From: Malurus cyaneus samueli
Lineage: Eukaryota; Chordata; Aves; Passeriformes; Maluridae
NCBI GenBank assembly: GCA_009741485.1
Contig: VKON01000105.1
Coordinates: forward strand, 1-64,000
Length of the DNA: 64,000 nucleotides
Direction of reading: 5' to 3'
The position numbers and the translations under genes were made by a program. Below are positions 21,035 to 32,895 of the stretch, piece after piece; position 1 is the first letter of the stretch; each line of letters begins with the position of its first letter. Under the pieces are notes generated by a model. It was not told the DNA's origin and ran no database searches. It saw only the letters and a program-made list of their open reading frames with translations.

Positions 21035-21950
21035 TCTCCCGGGAGGAATGGGGAGCTCTTGGCACTGTCAGCATCATCCCAACCATTGCAGGCACCTGTC
21101 CTAGAAACAGATCTCGTATGAGATGGGTACCTGCCCTCCTCAGAAAAGACAGAGGATATAGAATGAGAGAAAAATGAAGAAATGAACCATTTTTTATGCT
21201 GTTCAGCAGGTCCAAGCTCTGCAGCAAAGCGTGGATGTTGCTTATTAAACAAATCTTGCTGTCAGAATCACACTGGGAACTAACATAAGAATCAAATCCA
21301 AGTCTGATTTAGGGGTAGTAACAAAAGAAAAAGTTCAGCACAATCTGGATTTTGGCTGAAGCTGCTGGCAGAGTCGCTGTTCAGCTCCTCCTGAGCATGG
21401 CCAGGGTCAGGACAGAGGTGGCCAAGGATTTCCTCGCACATTGATCCTGGGGAACCAGAGGATGGCCCCATTCTGCAGAACAGCATCATAACCCCCCAAT
21501 TTCTGTACATTAAATGGCCCAAGCACCCGGTGATGTGAATTTCCATATTTTGAGCTCTTTTGGTCACAGCCACAAGGCTTCAGTGGAGTTCAGCATCGAC
21601 CCTGCACTTTACTCAGAATGATTTAATTCTGGAATTACAGAATGTGACCAATTCCCCCATAAGCAGAAGGGAATGTTGCTGTTCCTGCCCAGCTCTGCAG
21701 CCCTACCTGGTGCCAGCTTGGTCTCTTCCCATCAGCCGGGAATGCAGGGCCGGCTCTGCGGGACAGAAGGGGAAGGATGCTCCGGGCCATCCCAACCCCT
21801 CTCCTGCCATCTGGAGGCACCAGCCCGCAGAGATTTGGGAAATCACCGCTGCCCCGTGCTGGGTGTGTCCCCAGGGCTCAACCTGTCACCCTGTCCGCAA
21901 AGATCCCTCAAAACACCGTGAAACTCCTCTGCTGAGCCAAAGGAGACACA
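21035..21950. repeat. Downstream block S, copy 3 (reference copy)
   Basis: This is homologous to 5385-6375 and 26313-27283 but with fixed substitutions ('aaatggcccaagcacccgg', 'ccagaggatggccccattctgcag'). It abuts the poly(A) signal of the group B receptor. The ends are where the three copies begin and cease to align. Confidence 0.75.
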
Positions 21951-21951
21951 G

Positions 21952-21957
21952 TTTATT
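21952..21957 (-). terminator. Poly(A) signal of the group B MRGPR gene
   Basis: TTTATT on plus gives AATAAA on minus, about 245 bases beyond the stop at 22201. The surrounding ~100 bases equal the 3' tail of the group A gene at 16300-16410. Confidence 0.65.
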
Positions 21958-22200
21958 CCCTGGGGCCGATGCACTGAGGGTCATTCCATGGGCAATGGAG
22001 CTGGGGAACAGGACTGAGCCCGGCTGCCCTGCTCAGAGCCGTGTGGAACCGGGAGGGAGGAGGAAAGCCACGTTCCAATGTGCTCCCTGCAGAGCATCCC
22101 TCCCACATCGCCTGTGGCAATGCCCCTGCTCCCTTCTCCTGCAGGATTGCAGTGCAGGAGAGTGATCCTGTGGGTATTTATTGATCAGGTGAGGAATCCC

Positions 22201-23164
22201 TCAGCCACTGTCCTGGGGTCCTTCAGCAGTGCAGGGGAAAGGATCAACAGGCTCAGAGCCCGTGTCCATGGTGGCATCATTGCTGTGGCAGTGTTCTTCT
22301 CTGGCTTCCAAAGACCGCCTGGAGCGAGAGCCGGAGGCACCCCACAGAGCGGGGCCTCCCGCAGCTCCCCACAAGAAGTAGATGAAGGGTTTGATGGTGC
22401 TGTTGATGCAGGTGAGCAGGAAAACAACCTGGGAGGACACAGCGATGTAACCAAGGTGCTCCAGGAAATTCCAGAGGCTGAGGGCGACAGTGAAGAGCAC
22501 AGCGAGGCAGACGGCGATGTCGCACCTTTTGAGTTGCTGCTGCTGGGAGCTGCACTTGGCCTTAATGAATTTGATTGTGCTGGAAGTGACCACAGGTGCA
22601 ACAAGGAGAAGCAGGAAGACAGTGAACATGGACATGAGAGCTGCCCGGCACTGCTGCTGCTCGTGTAATGGGCACAGTAAAGTGGCCATGGGAAGCAGAG
22701 TGATGAGAATGAAGAAAAGCCCAAAGGCAAGGAACACCACCTGCAACAGACTCTTGCGAGGCTGGCAGTGGCAGAGGAGCTCGCACAGCTCGACAATGTC
22801 CTTTGTGAACCTGGCATGTGTCAGCCAGAACAGCCCCAAGCTGTAGGAGCACCATGGCAGAAGGAAAAGGATTCTCAGGTACAGTGGGGACATGATTAGA
22901 GAGCAGGACAGGTCCTCCAGCAGGAAGAGCAGAGCAGAGGGGGCTGTGAAGAGAAGCAAGAGGCAGTCAACAATAGCAACCCAGCAGATTTCCCAGACAG
23001 TGAGTTTCCATCTGAGGAGGCAGAGCACAGCCCCGTTCCCAAACAGCCCACACAGGCTGATGAGCAGCATGACACTGTGGATGGCCACATCGGTGTCATC
23101 TATCTCACACAGATCGTCTCCTTCAGTGGGTGAGGTGGGAGGGGAACACGGTGCTCACCTCCAT
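22201..23164 (-). CDS. Group B Mas-related GPCR with divergent TM3 and TM7 motifs
   Basis: This is an MRGPR-family seven-helix receptor. The main frame runs from TM1 (MLLISLCGLFGNG, near 23070) to the stop TGA at 22201-22203. TM2 VAIVDCLLLL, a Cys-rich TM3 and loop 2, TM5, a loop with CSSQQQQLKRCD, TM6 and TM7 INSTIKPFIYFLWG follow, then a tail of about 55 residues. The frame stays open upstream of TM1 through SPTEGDDLCEIDDTDVAIHS but has no ATG before a stop. The ATG at 23162-23164 (MEVSTVFPS), matching the start of the noisy copy at 1954, is one base out of phase. A single indel between 23164 and about 23125 would account for this, giving about 321 residues. Odd points: loop 2 has TKD where related receptors have ERC, and TM7 has KPFIY in place of NPxxY. 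Transcription is minus, toward block S. Confidence 0.8.
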
Positions 23165-25529
23165 GGATGGTCACTGAGCAGGCAGTGGGATGTGGCTCTT
23201 TGCTGTGGTCAGAGTGGATGGGCAGTCAGTGCTTGGAGAATCCCAGGATGGACCATGCAGCTCCTCAGCAAGCTCCCTGCAGTGGGAAGGATTTGCAGTG
23301 GAAGTGAGATGTGACAGGGAAGAAGGGTTGGAAATTGTGAGATGGGAAGTCGGGGATATTCAACTGGAGACTGATAAAGAACAGAGTAAATAAAAATATT
23401 CAGTTCCCCTGAAGTTGTTGAAAGACCAGTGGACAAAAAGACCAAAAGATATAAGAGCAGGCACACAAGATGATAAATATGGCTGGAACAGAGAAGAAAG
23501 CTAAAGAGACCTGCAGTGATTTTGGGGCAATTCTGCAACAAGAAGCAACAGCACATGGCCAATGGAAAAGTTCAAGGCAAGGTCACCTTTAATATCACAG
23601 CACTCAGTGAATGTGACCACCAGAGCCCTCCATGAACCCCAGGACCATGAAGGTCCCAGTAGGAGATTGATGCATGGAAATTAGATCTGGGCAAGTGTGT
23701 TGTATAACAGGATAAGAAACACATTAATGACTGTTGTGTATAATGGCTAAAATCCTGTTGTAAAGTCTCAGCACACAGAGAACAAGAAGAGATCCATCTG
23801 TGTGTCCTACGGGGGTGTCGTGGTTTGAGCCCTGGCCGAAGCCAAAGCAGCCAGGAGAGTTCCCCCCATCCCTGAGGAGGCAGAGGAGAAGAGCAAAAGC
23901 CTAATTAACAAGCAAAATTATGGCTTTGAGATAAGGTTTTTTGAAAGAAAGATTTTTTTCCATGCTCCAACATGCCAAAAGGCTGAAAAACTTAAGTTCC
24001 AAATTAGATTTATTACTAAAAACTACAAAGAAGCACTCGTACTGGGGGAGGGAGGGAGGGAGGGAGGGAAGGGAGGGAGGGGAAAAGGAAATGGATGGAA
24101 ACAAACTAAAGAAAAGTGTACATTTTAAGACACCAGTGCAGGGGATGGGACTAATAACCTAAAAGCTAACATGGCAGCTGCAAACCATCTTGTTTTGAAT
24201 TCTTTTTAAGTACAAGACCATAAATCATCACAGAGGGTAACCAACCTGTGCAATCGGCCCAGGCCTGACCAGCAGCCTGTCCATCACCCTCAGAGCCACC
24301 ACAGAACACAGTGGCAGGGCTCCTTGCTGGAGAAGAAACAGAAAGCTTCCAAAACTTTCTCACAGGAGCCATCTTTGTGGTTTCTTGGTCCCATCCCCCC
24401 CACCAAAAAACCAGCGAAGAAAACCACCATAGAGGGAAAGAATTCCTGCCTCTTAATCTTCCCATTGTGTATTCTGGCCCATTTCAGTATCAACATGCAG
24501 AAGGGAAACTGAGGGCAGAGGAGGGAGCACCTGGGGAGGGCACTGTGGTCACTGGGAGAGGGTGGCAGGAACAGAGCAGCTGCTGGAGGAGAGGAAGGTG
24601 GGGCAGGGAGGAAGGAAAAGATTGCACTGACCTGTTGAGTGTGGGGCAGCAGCAGACAAAGGGTGTCTGTCCAGATCAGCGGCGCTTCCTGGTACCTCTT
24701 GATCTTTTTTCGGATTCTTATCCTGAAGCAGATCCTCCCAGATCAGTAAATAGAGCAGAAAGAGCCCAGATCCCCAGGAGGTCCCCACTCCTGTCCCACC
24801 AGCTCCTCTCCGTGCCCTGTACTGGTGTCGCTCCCCAAGATTTGGTGGAGTCGTGGGGGGAGTCGGAAATTGCATCTTTGGCAACATCAGAGTTTCACTT
24901 CTTCGGAGTTATTTGTCTTTATTTTTGGTTTCTTTTTAATTTTGCTGCTGAGGAAGTGGGTTTTGCCAGGAGCTGCACATTTACATATTTGTTAACAGGT
25001 CCTCATTTCCTCCCTTTTAGAAACACTCCTTCCCTGCAGAATGTCCAATCTCTGACTGCCTTCCCTCTCCTCGGATTTTTCTACCATTCCTCGTTTTTCT
25101 TCCCTGAGGGTTCATGGTCCCTCCAGCAGCAGAGGGATGCTGGTGCTGCTGGTGGCACTGGAATGCTGGTGGTGCTGGCAGTGCTGGGGAGGCAGCTGGG
25201 TGCTTCTCAGAAACAGCTCCCAGTCTGGGAAAAGCACTGAGATCACTGAGAAACCACCCCTCACTTCCTTCCTGAGGAAGCCAAGGATTCCCATTGTTTT
25301 CATTCTAGTGCAGGCTCAACAGCCCAAGAGAAGGACAGCATAGAATTGTTTACAGCTGGGTTGTCAGCACTCAGAGCCCACATTTATAAATCCTAATCCC
25401 CTTTAATGATGCAATGGAATCTCCTAGGGACCATAGTTTGGGGTGCTGTGATTCCTCAGCCCTTCACCAGCAGCTCCTCATCCTCCTCCTCAGTCTTGAG
25501 AGCACTTGTGGGTGTTTCCACCTGATCCC
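23165..25529. other. Intergenic spacer 5' of the group B gene
   Basis: There is no gene. It contains a GGGA-rich microsatellite (about 24045-24080) and, at 24240-24430, sequence similar to the repeat at 20860-20930. It is the cleaner counterpart of 2191-4587. The frame of about 300 residues at 24311-25240 lacks any domain and is broken in the other copy. Confidence 0.6.
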
Positions 25530-25790
25530 AGGCCTTTGCCAGCAGGGACACCTTACACCAGACCAGTTGCTCCAAACCCATCGCCCTGGCCTGGAACACT
25601 TCAGGGATCAGGGGCAGCCACATTCTCTGGGAAACCTGTGCCAGGGCCTCTCCACCTCACAGGAAGGATTTCTCCTAATATCCAATCTAAACCCACCCTC
25701 TATAAGTGGGAAGCCATTCCCCTTGTGTGTCCCTCCCAGCTCTCCTGGAGCCCCTTAGCTTTAAAGGGTTGTCCTGGTGAGGGGATGTGA
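25530..25790 (-). mobile_element. CR1 LINE 3'-end fragment
   Basis: The minus-orientation CR1 tail shows 'gccagcagggacaccttacaccagacc', 'ggaacacttcagggatcaggggcagccac', 'gtgccagggcctctcc' and 'ccaatctaaacccaccctct'. The noisy copy is at 4588-4855. Confidence 0.7.
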
Positions 25791-26312
25791 GATTCATAGC
25801 TGGGGACATGAATGTGGTGTTGGAAGGGAAGAGAGGAGGCAGTTCTGGTCCCAGGGTCTCCAAAAATGCCAGTTTCCAGCAGGGGCATCCCAGCTCCCAG
25901 GCACATGCTAGTCTGGGCAGGAATAATTTCAACTCATTCCAGCTTTCTAGGAATTCCATGGAATTCATTGAAAGCTGCTATCTGACTTCCAATGGAGAAT
26001 GGAAGATGATTCAGATGAAACCTCAAACTTTCTAAGGGTTGTAGCCAAGAGAGCACCATTGATTCACCTCTTGTCAGAAAAATTTACATTCCTGAAATCC
26101 TAAATCATCCCTCTGCTCTGTGCCTGTGCTCCAACTCATGCACAGAATTTATTATTCCATGAACGCTCTTGGGAACTGCCCAAAGAAGGTTAAATATCAC
26201 TGAAATTGCCTTGTACAAGGCAGAAAACTACATTTGAACCAGGAATCAAAATGTTGTAGTTCAGGCTCCTAAGGATCTTCCCCAGGAATGAGAGGGAACA
26301 AGTTCAGACAGA
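25791..26312. other. Intergenic DNA, nothing recognised
   Basis: This matches about 4856-5384 at high identity. No gene or repeat signature is seen. Confidence 0.5.
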
Positions 26313-27283
26313 TCAAACAAAAGATTTCAGGGCTGGGGCTGCTTTAAAACAAAAGAGGAACCTGACACAGCGACAAACTGCTTTTGCCAGGAGGAATGAG
26401 GAGCTCTCAGAACTGTCAACAGATGGCTCATCCCAACCATTGCAGGCACCTGCCTTAGGAACAGCTCTGGTATGAGACAGGCACCTGCCCTCCTGAGACA
26501 AGCCAGTGGATTTAGAATGGGATAAAATAAGGAAATGAGCCATTTTTTATGCTGTTCACCAGGGACAGGCTTTGCAACAAAGCTTGGATGTTGTTTATTC
26601 AAAAAATTCTGGCGTCAGAATTACCACTTGAGAACAAATAAAAGAAATAAATCCAAATTTGATTTAGGGGTAGTAAAAAATGGAAAAAGTTCAGTACAAT
26701 CTGGATTTTGTTGAAGCTCCTGTACAGAGTCACTGTTCAGCTCCTCCTGAGCATGGCCAGGGTAAGGACAGAGGTGGTCAAGGGTTTCCTTGACATTGAT
26801 CTGGGAACAGCGGACGCCCCTTCTCCAGAACAGCATCATAACCCCCAATTTCTGTACAATTAAATAGCCCAATCATCTGGTGATGTGAATTTCCATATTC
26901 TGAGCTATTTTTGATCACAAGCACAAGGGTTCAGTGGAGTTCACCATGACCCTGCACTTTACTAGAATGATTTAATTCTGGATTACAGAATGTGACAAAT
27001 TCCCCCATAAGCAGAAGGGAATGTTGCTGTTCCTGCCCAGATCTGCAGCCCTACCTGGTGCCAGCTTGGTCTCTTCCCATCAGCCGGGAATGCAGGGCCG
27101 GCTCTGCGGGACAGAAGGGGAAGGATGCTCGGGCCATCCCAACCCCTCTCCTGCCATCTGGAGGCACCAGCCCGCAGAGATTTGGGAAATCACCACTGCC
27201 CCGTGCTGGGTGTGTCCCAGGGCTCAACCTGTGAACCCTGTCCTCAAAACACCGTGAAACTCCTCTGCTGAGCCAAAGGAGAC
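26313..27283. repeat. Downstream block S, copy 4, cut at a junction
   Basis: This is colinear with 5385-6370 and should lead into the 3' tail of a minus-strand receptor, as it does at 6376. Instead it stops at 'gccaaaggagac' and the sequence jumps to the MRGPRH-like flank at about 27285. Confidence 0.75.
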
Positions 27284-27290
27284 AACCACC
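27284..27290. other. Chimeric junction: block S to MRGPRH-like flank
   Basis: To the left, the sequence equals 6365-6371 and 21940-21946; to the right, 'catggattttgat' equals 13417 and 43201. At 6372-7025 the same left-hand sequence continues instead into a group A receptor. Confidence 0.75.
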
Positions 27291-28106
27291 ATGGATTTTG
27301 ATTGCTCTTTAAAGGAAGAAATTTCAAACCAGCATATGCGTATAAGTTAATGGCAGAATATCTCAGGCCAGGGGCTGGAGGAGAATTAAAATAAGTCAAA
27401 AATATAAAACAAATAAATCTAGTCATGATGCATTGTTCTCTTAAATACAAAAAAAGGGAGGATGAAACTCAGTGATATAAATTTTTAAAGGAAGTTGGAA
27501 GGAGTTTCTGCTCTGTGGTGTGGAAACAACCCTGGTTCTGAGAAGAAATGAACTTGGAGGATGTGAAATCCTTTCAGTCCTTGAAAATGCACACGTTAGA
27601 AGAGCCCCAGGAATAGCTTCTGTGAGCACAAACAAAAAGCTGTTTGTGTGTTCAGACATGAAAATTTTAAATTAACTGGGATATATAGACTCTCTTTCCA
27701 GGAATTTTATGTCTGCTTTCAACAGGAGGAGGATTGGATCTCATTTCATCTTCAGAGATCTGCATGAAAAGCAGCACCGTGAAATTTATGAATTACAAAG
27801 ATTTACTGGAGTGAAGTGCAAATCCTGAGCAGGATTCCTTCCATGAAATTCAAACACCAAGACATTTCACTTTATCAAATACTATTATTTAATAGTCACT
27901 GGAAAGAAACAGGCACTTTAAATAGGACCCAAACATAGGTCAGGAATATCCTGTGGTCCAGGCGCTTCTGTGTTCTACCCACCACAGATGGGACTTAAAA
28001 TAACGTCCTAAAATATCTACAAAGTGGGTAACTGAGGGCCAGGTGAGATGAACCTTCCCAGTACCTCAGAGTTCTCCAGTTCTGCCAGGGAATTCCAGAC
28101 AGGATT

Positions 28107-29133
28107 TTAGGAGGACATGGTTACCGTGTCCCGGTTTCCCGCTCATCCCTGTCATCCGCCGAGTCTTGGAACGCCCTCTGGAATGCCAGTCTGAGGGTGA
28201 GCCTGAATTTCCGATCCTGTAGCTTCCCACCAGGAAGTAAATGACAGGGTTGAGGGTGCTGTTGACGCAGGACAGCACGAAGCCTATCTCCGGGGAATAC
28301 AGAAACTTGTGGCCCAGGAAGTCAAGGAGGATGAGGACGCTGAGGGGCACACGGCGAAAATGAGGAAGAGGAGGATGGTGAGCATGATGACGGTGAAGAG
28401 CCGGCCCGTTTGGAAGGGCTGGGAGCTGCACTTGACCCGCAGGAAGAGGGTGAGGGCTGAAGAACAGCATGAGGGGCGCGCACACGAGGAAGTCCAAGGC
28501 TCCGATGGAGATGAGCAGGCGCTGGCAGACCCTGGGAGAGGGACGAACGGTGCACAAAACATATCCCAGAGTGTTCAGGAGCAGGGACAGGGCCCAGAGC
28601 AGGCCGGACACCACGGCAGACAGGCGCTTCGGGCGGTGCGTCCGGCACCAGATCGGGGAGAGCACGCGACAGGCAGCGCTCGACGCTGATGGCCGTCAGC
28701 AGGTACATGGCCGGTGCCGTACATGAAGAGATCCAGGAAGAGGAATATCCCAAACTGCACGCCCACGTTGAACTGCATCAGGTACTGCACGGTCTCCACG
28801 GCAATGCACAGCAGGTAGCCGAAGTCAGCGGCCGCTAGGTTGAGGATGTAGACGGTGAAGTGGTTCCTGCGGATTAGGATGGCGGATCAAGCACCAGTGT
28901 AAGGGATCAGGACCATGACCGTTTGCCTCACCATGACCCCAGCATAGCTCAAGCAGGGCACGAAACTCGCTCCATGAACTGGGAAGTCGGACTGCCGTAG
29001 GACGGGGTCCGGTATTGTGTCCCGACGGCCCGCCGGCGTCCGCTTGCATGATTGGGGTTGCCTAGGGAGCATGGAATGGGCTTGGTGGTTGAGATAGGTA
29101 GGAATTAGGTCTAGTGAGTCATGAGGGTCTCAC
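28107..29133 (-). pseudogene. MRGPRH-like receptor, copy 2, frameshifted
   Basis: This is the counterpart of 44009-44965. Reading minus, the C-terminus, TM7 (NSTLNPVIYFLVGS), TM4-TM5 and TM2 are readable in different frames. Breaks are visible near 28350 (extra bases in TM6), 28455 (TM5 end), 28665 (ERC region) and 28710 (TM3). From 28877 to 29133 the N-terminal part is only loosely alignable to 44780-44965, with many substitutions and insertions. The start codon position reads CAC instead of CAT on plus, so the ATG is lost. Given the state of the surrounding block, consensus error is the likelier explanation. Confidence 0.75.
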
Positions 29134-29261
29134 TATGAGTGATTTCAGACCTGGGACAGAGAGGGGAAGAAGTATGGTATCCAGGATGACTTTCATCATG
29201 AGTGACCGTGGAGGCTTCTGGTGTGTCTGCAGAGCTTTGTGCCAGACTTGATTGCATGGAA

Positions 29262-29556
29262 GTCACAAAATGATTTGGTTTGGATAGGCACCACACAGGG
29301 ACCAAGAGTGACCAGGGAAAGGGAAAATGGTTTCAGAACTGATCAAAAGTTGGGTTTGGATTGGGATATTGGGAATAATCCTTCCCGTGAGGTTGGAGAG
29401 GCCTGGGCACAGGTTTGCCCACAGAGAATCTGTGGCTGCCCCATTCCTGCAGCAACCTGGCTGATGAAGGTTCCGTGCCCATGGCAGGGGGTGCAACTGG
29501 ATGATCATTGAAGGGTCCCTTCCAACCATAGTTAGTTAATAGATTCTAATGATTTC
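29262..29556 (+). mobile_element. CR1 fragment (copy of 45104-45381)
   Basis: The plus-strand CR1 tail has scattered insertions, including 'cccatggcagggggtgcaactggatgatcattgaagggtcccttccaacc'-like elements. Confidence 0.75.
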
Positions 29557-30007
29557 TTTTAGGGTTGATTGAAACCAAAGGGAACTTCCTGGGCACTGCA
29601 GAGCTGGATGATCCCATCCTCAAGCTCTGGGACATCTTTCAGCACTTCCAGTAATGAAGACTCTGAAGAGCAGCCCTGTGGCTGTTCCTACGCCTCTACA
29701 GACCTGCTCCCGGCACAGCCCACAAGTTATCACAGTTTTGCAAGAAACTAGCCAGAAACAACCTCAAGTTCTGTGCAGCTTTTTCCTCGCTGTAGGAACA
29801 GAGGAAGGCCCAGTGGTTAAGTGGTTTCCTGGCCTCTGTGCAACCAAATTTTCCCTCAGTTTGAGGAGACTGTGAAAAATTTGAGCATTGGTGAAAGCTC
29901 TGTCTCAGCCGACTCGCAGCCCTCCACAGGTGGCATCGCTCTCCACTGGAGAATTCAGGGAATGACAAGTTGATTATTTCCCAGATGCCCATTGGCTCAC
30001 AATTCCT

Positions 30008-30345
30008 AAAATTCTTGAATGGGTTTCGGTTATTGGGAGGGATATTAAAGCCATCTTTAGTTCCAACCTTGCCATGGGCAGGGAAACCTCACAAGCCTCA
30101 GGTTGCACGTCAAGCGCCTGCTCCAACTGGCCTGGGACACTTCAGGGGATGGGGCAGCCAGCAGCTTCTCAGGTAGGCGCATCCTGTGCCTCATCACTCT
30201 CACAGGGAAGAATCTTCCCCAATGTTAATTCAAAATCCACATTTTCCAGTTTAAATAAATCCCCTTTGTCCTGTCACTCCAGGGCCCTCATCACAAAGTC
30301 TTCCAGATAGCTCTCTTGGAGTCCCTTTAGCATTGGAGGTGCGTG
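30008..30345 (-). mobile_element. CR1 fragment (copy of 45805-46135)
   Basis: The minus-strand CR1 tail is degraded by small indels; 'ttgccatgggcagggaaacc' and 'gacacttcaggggatggggcagcc' are recognisable. Confidence 0.7.
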
Positions 30346-32639
30346 TGATCATAAAGAGTGCCAGGAGCAAAAATGGCTGCAATAGAGTAAATGACAAAAT
30401 GTCAATAAATTTGCCTTCTGCTTTAACAGAAAGTGAAGAAATCCTTCTCTGATTTCTACACACTGTGGAGAAGAACACTGCAAAAGTCATTAAGTGTTCT
30501 CAATTTATTTATCCTATTCCCTTGGAAAGACTAATTCCCTGTCTCCAAGACCATTCAGGATGTGAAATCTACTCTCCTTAAATATAACTAATAAGTGAAA
30601 GCTCAACTCAAACAGACAAGCAAGCCTGAGTCCAGGTGGTCTTTTTCTCCCTTGAGATTAAACCATCCCCCTGTGGTTTGCCTGCCTGCCTGAGGGCAGA
30701 ACAACCTGACCCACAAAGATGTCTCAAGAATATGGACAGAACAGTTATGCCTGTTGTAATGCCAGGTCCTCTGAAAAATGACATTTTATATTGCAGGGCA
30801 ATATTGCATATTATATTGAGCAGTTCAAAGGCACTCATATCAGAGGAAGAGAATCCCTGGAATGAGCTTTCCTTAACACTGAAAAATTATTATCATCAGT
30901 TCCTGAACTACAGCAAATTTCCTGTCCAGCATTAGTAAATAATTTTCCCTCTTTTTTTCCTCATTTGTTTTCATTTCTCCTCCCTTCCCCAAAGCTTGAC
31001 AGCCGAGACAAAGACCCAATCTCAGAATTTCTCACCTTTCAATGATTCCTGGGAATTTCAGCGCCTGCACCTAGGCAACGTTGTCCCCCGGGGTGTGTGA
31101 CATAGGGTGCAACAGCCACGAATCCTTCTGTCATCCCTGCAGCGCTTGGGCTGGGCAGATCTCACCTGTTTAAAAAGCCACGGTGTTTTCAGCGTGACCG
31201 GCCAGGCAGCACAATCACTACAGGGGGAAATACCTCCCCTGTGGCAAATGTAATCCTCAGATTTGAACCACTTCCCCCTCCTCTCTTTGCATTGTCAATG
31301 GAAACACTATTTTTGTACTTTTTTCTCCTTCCTTGCCACTCTTGCAAGAACTATCCATACACAAACCTTGCAGGGGTGGTGTGGTCCTGCTCGATGGCCC
31401 TGATGATGTTCTGGTTTCAACAGCCCCTGAAGGTGAATGTTTTACCATCTGCTCAGGAATGGTCAGTCCTCTTCCATAACACCTTTTGCTGGTGGCAATG
31501 CAGCCTCCCTCAGCCCTTCTCAGTTCCCCTGCTGTCCCTCCCAGACTGTCACCCAGTGTCTTCTTCTGAACCACAGCCTCTCCCTCCAATCACATTTCAG
31601 CACCTTACAAAGTCTTTACTTCTTATCCAGCCTTGCACACCAACACTTCAAACTATTGAGTTACAAATACCGCAAACCGCTGCTTCGTGCTGCCTCAGCG
31701 CATAACTCTGGGGTCAGAAGCTCTTTTCAGTGCACCTCCTAAGCCCAACAGGCTTTCAGCAGCAGTCCTGCAACACCTTGGGCACTTCTGATTTCACAAA
31801 GCCCTCCACCTCATGCCTTTCACGTTCCAGTTTCACAACTTCCCCCTGAACAGAACCTCAAAACTCAAGGCTCTTCCCCACCTTGTGGCTCCTAAACAGA
31901 ACCCACCACCCCAAAATGATATACTACTCCTCGCCACATCCATGAGCCACCCGGATCCACCTGCCAAAGGGAATAGGAAACAGAGGAAAACCTTTCTCCT
32001 TTCTCCTGGCATCTCACATGAAACTGTTTTGCAACCAGGAGATACCAGCATTAGTAATACCCCCTTTAGTCCTTGGGCCACGGAAGCAAAGGGACAGAGT
32101 GTGACACCACCCAAAACTGCTGCCATGTGTACGAGCGGGCACAGAAGGGGCAGTTCCAACCCAAATTTGCTTAGCAGGTCAGAAACATATTTGTTCATCT
32201 TCAGCTTCCGTGGTCATCTGTCCTTCCTCTTCCTTTCCCAAAGATTGTAAAACCAATTTTTACTCTCCTTAACCCAATCCTATTTCCTACAGTGGTTACT
32301 TGCAACTCTCATTAACCTGGCCAAGGACTTCCAGGCTTTGGTTAGAAATAGTATTTTAAATTAAAACACTGTTTTCACCCAGATAATTATTTAATCTCCT
32401 CATTAATTTGAAGGGTTTCCATTTTCATCTTGCATGGATTGCTGGCATTCCCATGTTGAAGGCATTCAAAATACTTTTGGTTATTACGTGGGCATTCTGA
32501 CATTTAGTAAACATCAGCCAAACACAAGGGATGGACAGTGGAGGAACCTATTTATTGATGCCCATAAATCACAGTCAAAAATACACAGGAAACTTCAGAG
32601 CACGTGATGAGTGAAAGTGAGGCACAGAATTCATTCAAA
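30346..32639. other. Intergenic spacer, copy of 46136-48354
   Basis: No gene was recognised. Open frames in this copy are not conserved in the second copy. Confidence 0.55.
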
Positions 32640-32895
32640 CATTTTGCGATCGTTTGGGTTGGAAGGAACCTTAAAGCTCAATCCATCCGCACCCACCAAT
32701 GTGCCACGGGCAGGGACACTTGCCACAGCCCAGGTTACTCCAAGCCCGTCGCAGCCTGGCTCTTGGACACTGCCAGGATGGGGTAGCCAACGACTTTCTG
32801 TGCCCTGTGCCAGGGCTCACACCACCCTCATAGGGAAGGATTTATTCCCAATATCCCACCTAAACTATCCTTCTGTCATTTAAAGCCATTTCCCC
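32640..32895 (-). mobile_element. CR1 fragment (copy of 48355-48600)
   Basis: It begins 'gcgatcgtttgggttggaaggaaccttaaagctc', a CR1 tail in minus orientation. Confidence 0.75.

Noticed and set aside
24311..25240. Open frame of about 309 codons on plus
   Set aside because: It has no start context, domain or transmembrane pattern, and it is broken in the colinear copy at 3300-4300.
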